A stretch of 64,000 bases of DNA from Callipepla californica brunnescens (lineage: Eukaryota > Chordata > Aves > Galliformes > Odontophoridae): contig JALIRH010000002.1 in NCBI GenBank assembly GCA_023055505.1, forward strand, positions 36,899,733 to 36,963,732, read 5' to 3'. The notes beneath the pieces are model-generated. The model was given only the letters and a program-made list of their open reading frames with translations, had not been told where the DNA came from and searched no databases. Made by a program: the position numbers and the translations under genes. Below are positions 60,690 to 64,000 of this stretch, piece after piece. How positions within the stretch are numbered: the stretch's first letter is position 1; the number at the start of each line of letters is the position of its first letter.

Positions 60690-61590
60690 TGGTGGGTTAA
60701 TGCTGACTGACAGCCAGGTGCCCACCAAGCCACTTTCTTTCTCCACCTCCACAGCAGGACAGGAAGAGAGAACAAGGTGAAAAAGCTCATTGGTTAAAGC
60801 AAGAACAGAGAGATCACTCACTTAGTACCATTATGGGCAAAACAGATTCAATTTGGGGAAGATTAATTTAATTTATTTGCAATTAGAAGTAGAACAGTAC
60901 AGTGAAAAACAGTGAAAAAACTAAAACCACCTTACCACTATCCTCTTTATCCCATATTCAGCTTCACTTCTTGACTCCCAACTCTTACAGTTCTCCACCT
61001 AGTGAAGCACAGTGGAATGGAGAATGCATTAGTTTATAGCCCTTAATCTTGGCTGTTCCTTTCCCCTCACACTGTTCTCTTGCTTTAACATGGGCTTCTC
61101 CCTAGGAACTGCTGTTCCTGACAGGAGCCAGCTCCTGCATGGCCTTCCTGTGCTGCAGCTATCTTCCTATAGCCAGCTGGTCTGGTATGGGGTCATCCAT
61201 GGACTGTAGTGTGGATATCTGCTTCTACATGGTCCTCAATGAGCTGCAAGAGGACAGACTTCATCATGATCTTTTCCTTTGGCTACAGAAAGGAACCTGG
61301 AATATCTCCTCCTCCTCCTTTTTCTGTCACCTTGATGCCTGCAAGGCTGTTTCTCATATTTTTTTCCCATACCCCTCACAGCTATTGATGTGTATTATTT
61401 TTCAACTCTTTCTTAAATATGCCATCACAGATGCTTCACCTGTTTTGCTGATGGGTTTCCTGTTAGCCATCAGTGAGTTCCTTTTGGAGCTTCAAACTTT
61501 CTGACATAGGGGGCAACTTCTGCTCTCTCCTCACAGAGACCACCCTTGCAACCCTCTCACAAACTTGTTACCTAGACCCACTGTGCACTG
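60690..61590. mobile_element. decayed copy of a GC-rich avian interspersed repeat, class uncertain
   Basis: About 0.9 kb that I recognise by its order of blocks as a repeat common in bird genomes. The blocks are ttaatgctgactgacagcca, gtgcccaccaagcc, a 'gggcaaaacagattcaattt' block, aagattaatttaatttattt, then pairs of the 'ctcctgcatgg...tccatggactgta' type. They end with tcttaaatatgccatcacag and catagggggcaacttctgc. The repeated 'ggtc-tccatggactgca'-like units are typical. I do not know its formal class; an ERV-derived origin is likely. Many substitutions show an old copy. A 121-codon plus-strand frame at 61139-61504 lies wholly inside it and is not a gene. Confidence 0.6.
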
Positions 61591-62241
61591 AAAGATTATC
61601 AGGATCTGATATCATGCTTGTTTTCTGGCTGTAAGGTGTCTACACAGATACGTATTTGTATAAGTTGAATAGTTCTTTCATATTCTTATCCTTCAGTAGT
61701 TTTGTCTCCTCTCTATGTGAGGAGAAAGGAAGAGAAATTGAGAGGGAAGTGCATATAATTCCAGTAGAAAATATCTGATTATAGCTTCTGCGGTGTGCTC
61801 CTTTCTCTCCATTATTTGTTGTTGTTTTTGTTTGTTTGCTTGCTTGTTTGTCTTTCCAAAACTTCTGACGTGGTGGTAGAATAAAATACTACCATCTTCT
61901 TGGTAACTGGTATGAAAAGGATGGAAAGTTGTTAATAGGTGGTGTAGTTCAGTGGAGACCTTAGGCTCCACTGATACCCAGTTTAGAATCTACCAGTTTT
62001 CATTTATTTATTTTATGCTTCCCTCTGCACTGACCTGATTGATGTGGATGAGTTTCTTTTCTGCAGAACTCAGTTATGTCAGTGGCAAAAGAATACTAAG
62101 ATTAGTAGATGAGAATTCCTAGTAGAGATGCTTGATTCTTATTGTATAATATGCCATAAAAACTGAGGAAAATCATTGTGGGCTTATATGATCATAAGCA
62201 AATTTGCAGCAGTGGGAATAAAATGATTTTACACTTGTCCT
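61591..62241. other. AT-rich DNA, no gene seen
   Basis: It contains a short tttgtttgcttgcttgtttg low-complexity run at about 61820-61850. Nothing else was recognised. Confidence 0.5.
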
Positions 62242-62529
62242 TCATAGATTCATAGAAACACTAGGTTGGAAGGGACCTACAAGATCATCTAGCCCAACCA
62301 TCCTCCTATCACCATCTCTACCCACTAAGCTACTAAATCATATCCCTTAGCACCTCATCCAGATGCTTCTTGAACAGCTCTAGGGACAGTGACTCCACCA
62401 CTTCCCTAGGCAGGCCATTCCAATGTCTGACCACTCTTACAGAGAAAAAGTTTTTCCTCATATCCAATCTAAATCTTCCCTGGCACAACTTGTGGCCATT
62501 GCCTCTCATCCTGTCATTAGTTACCTGGG
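62242..62529 (-). mobile_element. CR1 LINE 3' part, interrupted by an LTR
   Basis: Reverse complement of a CR1 3' end. It runs from tcatagattcatagaaacac and aggttggaagggacctacaa through 'gacagtgactccaccacttc' and 'cttccctggcacaacttgtg' to attagttacctggg. It continues on the far side of the LTR at 63471. The minus-strand frame at 62333-62542 ([20 protein letters not shown], then [20 protein letters not shown]) is the C-terminal part of CR1 ORF2 and is well kept, so this copy is fairly young. Confidence 0.93.
62525..62529. repeat. 5-bp target duplication (ctggg), left of solo LTR
   Basis: ctggg precedes the inserted LTR and is repeated directly after it at 63471-63475. Five-base duplications are typical of several retroviral integrases. 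Confidence 0.7.
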
Positions 62530-62960
62530 TGTCATGCTCCAATATAAAGGAGGGAGACGAGGTTCTTAGATTAGGTGTATACCCGGCGTGAGATTAAGAA
62601 GCAGCGGTTCAAATGTTGGTCCAACTAGTTTATTAGCAATATTGACCGGGGAGATGGGGAAGGCGGACACTGTTACCAATAAGGGTGATGGGGAAGGGAA
62701 GGCAAGCAATAGGAAAGATAGGAAAGAGGCAAAGATTTGTACAACGCAGGGATAGACACCAGCCAGGATCCTAGGGGCGGTCCACTTGCAAGCAGCTCTG
62801 ATGGTCTGAGGCAGAAGAGCAGGGCTGGCAGAAGTGGGGAGAACAGCAGTAGTGACGGGCAGCATTGAGCAGCAAGCAGTTGTCCTGGAGAAGCGGCGCT
62901 GGGTCAGTACCGGAGAAGCAGCAAGGGGTCATCACTGGGAGGGGCAGCAGTGAACAGTGA

Positions 62961-63143
62961 TCAGCTCATGAGGTCTCTCCGAAGAGTACTCTCCGGGTAG
63001 CGGCAAACAGTGGTCAGCTCATGAGGGTTCTGATTCTCCCAGAGGTAGAACACCTCGAAGGAGCGTCGAGGCCCAGGAGAAAGCAGCATCTCTCAGGAAG
63101 CAGGCCCAGGAGGAAGTTCAGCAGCAGGAATCAGCTCATGAGG
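62961..63143. repeat. three copies of a 13-bp motif inside the LTR
   Basis: The 13-mer tcagctcatgagg occurs exactly at 62961-62973, 63014-63026 and 63131-63143. Its core ctcatgag is self-complementary. Repeats like these are common in LTR regulatory regions and may be factor-binding sites or remains of a tandem expansion. Confidence 0.85.
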
Positions 63144-63184
63144 TTTCTGATGGAAAACCACCCCATCTCGTGGTGGTTGATCCC

Positions 63185-63200
63185 TCTTTTATCCTCCATT
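63185..63200 (-). promoter_or_regulatory. TATA-like box of the solo LTR
   Basis: Minus-strand gataaaagaggg stands at the expected place between U3 and the GC-rich R/U5 region. This is inference from position and an imperfect TATA match. Confidence 0.35.
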
Positions 63201-63470
63201 TTTCTTGCCTACGCGACAAATACTGTGCTAGGATGCCAGGCAAGCATCTCCTGAGATGGCTATCTCCCCATGGAGATGAGTACCACACAAAAGAGTGTTC
63301 AGCGGCCATTGAGCTGCAGCTTCTCTCTCTTTTGTTGCCCCAGGACATGCCCATCTGCTTGTCTCTTAGACAAAGGATTTTGCAACCCTTGCCCAGGACT
63401 TGCTTGGACATGTTTGGACATGTTCATCAGCAAACTTTGAGGCAATGGTATAAAATAATAGTCTTTTACG

Positions 63471-63672
63471 CTGGGAGAAGAGGATGACCCCTCCCTCACC
63501 ACAAACTCCCTTGAGGAAGTTGTAGACTGTGATGAGGTTTCCCCTGAGCCTCTTCTTCTCCAGACTGAACAATCCCAGCTCCTTCAGCTGCTCCTCATAA
63601 GACTTGCGCTCCAGTCCCCTCACCAGTTTTGTTGCCCTTCTCTGAACACGTTCCAGGGCCTAAATGTCTCTT
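63471..63672 (-). mobile_element. CR1 LINE, continuation beyond the LTR
   Basis: This is the same CR1 copy as 62242-62529. It resumes with gagaagaggatgacccctcc, then actcccttgaggaagttgta, and 'cttcttctccagactgaaca' to 'cttctctgaacacgttccag'. On the minus strand it reads [20 protein letters not shown], then [17 protein letters not shown], the CR1 ORF2 C-terminal region. It is 5'-truncated at about 63672. Confidence 0.92.
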
Positions 63673-63821
63673 CACTGTAACACCAGTTCAAATAACACTA
63701 CCTGATATAGCAGCTGTATAACTCATTCTTCAATCTGGTCTTAGCAACCTGTATCTAACACTTAGAAACTTCCCTGTCACCAATATCTTATTCACCATAA
63801 GTCAAAAAGGACTGGTTATAG

Positions 63822-64000
63822 AAATCACAGAAACACAGAATTGTAGGGGTTGGAAGGGACCTCTAGAGATCATTGAGTCCAACCACCCTGCCAGAGAAGC
63901 TCCCTAGCCCAGGTTGCACAGGTAGGTATCCAGACAGGTCTTGAACATCTCCAGAGAGGGAGACTCTACCACCTCTCTGCGCAGCCTGTGCCAGTGCTCC
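63822..64000 (-). mobile_element. CR1 LINE 3' end, runs off the window
   Basis: Reverse complement of a CR1 tail: aatcacagaaacacagaatt, then ggggttggaagggacctctag, ttgagtccaaccaccctgcc and the 'gcgcagcctgtgccagtgct' block. It is very similar to the copy at 1952-2212, thus the same subfamily. The 5' limit lies beyond the window. Confidence 0.93.

Larger units (their letters stand above)
62530..63470 (-). mobile_element. solo LTR of an endogenous retrovirus, 941 bp
   Basis: This GC-richer block cleanly splits a CR1 and is flanked by the direct repeat ctggg. In its own (minus) orientation it starts cgtaaaagactatt (the usual TG start changed to CG) and ends ggagcatgaca, so the terminal CA is intact. 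An AATAAA signal lies at about 62627-62635 (ctaataaactagttgg on the minus strand), and a TATA-like gataaaag sits near 63188-63196. Thus U3, R and U5 can be placed. There is no internal gag, pol or env sequence, so recombination between two LTRs has left a single one. Several 13-bp direct repeats lie in the middle. I cannot name the family. It has no coding capacity. Confidence 0.82.

Noticed and set aside
61139..61504. 121-codon plus-strand frame with hydrophobic end, resembling a membrane protein
   Set aside because: It lies entirely inside the decayed avian repeat at 60690-61590, whose other copies explain the sequence.
62566..62865. 99-codon minus-strand frame in GC-rich DNA
   Set aside because: It sits inside the R/U5 part of the solo LTR, and GC-rich DNA has fewer stops. 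No viral or host domain was seen.
1..64000. CRISPR arrays, tRNA, rRNA, phage or bacterial operon signals
   Set aside because: No regularly spaced repeats, tRNA-like A/B boxes with cloverleaf, or rRNA blocks were seen. The repeat content is that of a bird genome.

Overview
The window is a gene-poor, AT-rich stretch of a bird nuclear genome. A galliform such as chicken or turkey is the best guess. The main evidence is many CR1 LINE fragments with the typical avian 3' end (repeats of the octamer ATTCTATG, then a 'ggttggaagggacc'-type block). Three short mariner copies of the kind I know from chicken and turkey, a decayed hAT (Charlie-like) element and an ERV solo LTR support this. I found no bacterial-type operons, ribosome binding sites, CRISPR arrays, tRNA or rRNA genes. 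No open reading frame could be assigned with confidence to a host protein. The region is best read as intergenic DNA or a very large intron.

Layout: 0.9-2.2 kb holds a CR1 reverse-transcriptase relic, a GC-rich block that looks like the end of an ERV LTR, and two tandem CR1 3' ends. 6.1-6.7 kb is a plus-strand CR1 tail. 7.0-8.4 kb is a hAT element with recognisable terminal inverted repeats, a near-perfect 8-bp target duplication and a broken minus-strand transposase. 8.4-30 kb is mostly single-copy-looking AT-rich DNA with homopolymer tracts, a few CR1 pieces, two possible exons (14.04-14.18 kb and 27.11-27.21 kb) and an unassigned minus-strand ORF at 24.9-25.2 kb. 30.7-36.3 kb has a CR1 tail and two related deleted mariners. 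38.3-40.6 kb is the longest CR1, about 2.3 kb, reaching from the endonuclease/RT linker to the 3' tail on the minus strand. 40.6-60.7 kb is again AT-rich, with an ancient CR1 relic, a CR1 tail, a third mariner with a different internal deletion, and segments that look like conserved non-coding sequence, one with a 25-bp near-palindrome of two facing SOX-like sites. 60.7-61.6 kb is a decayed copy of a long GC-rich avian repeat. 62.2-64 kb is a CR1 split by a 941-bp solo LTR with a 5-bp target duplication, followed by another CR1 that runs off the window.

Nothing here looks like a new multi-gene system. The points most worth checking are the transposon structures, the candidate exons, the unassigned ORF at 24884-25213 and the two palindromic candidate regulatory sites. 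All family names rest on motif recognition by eye; no database search was run.
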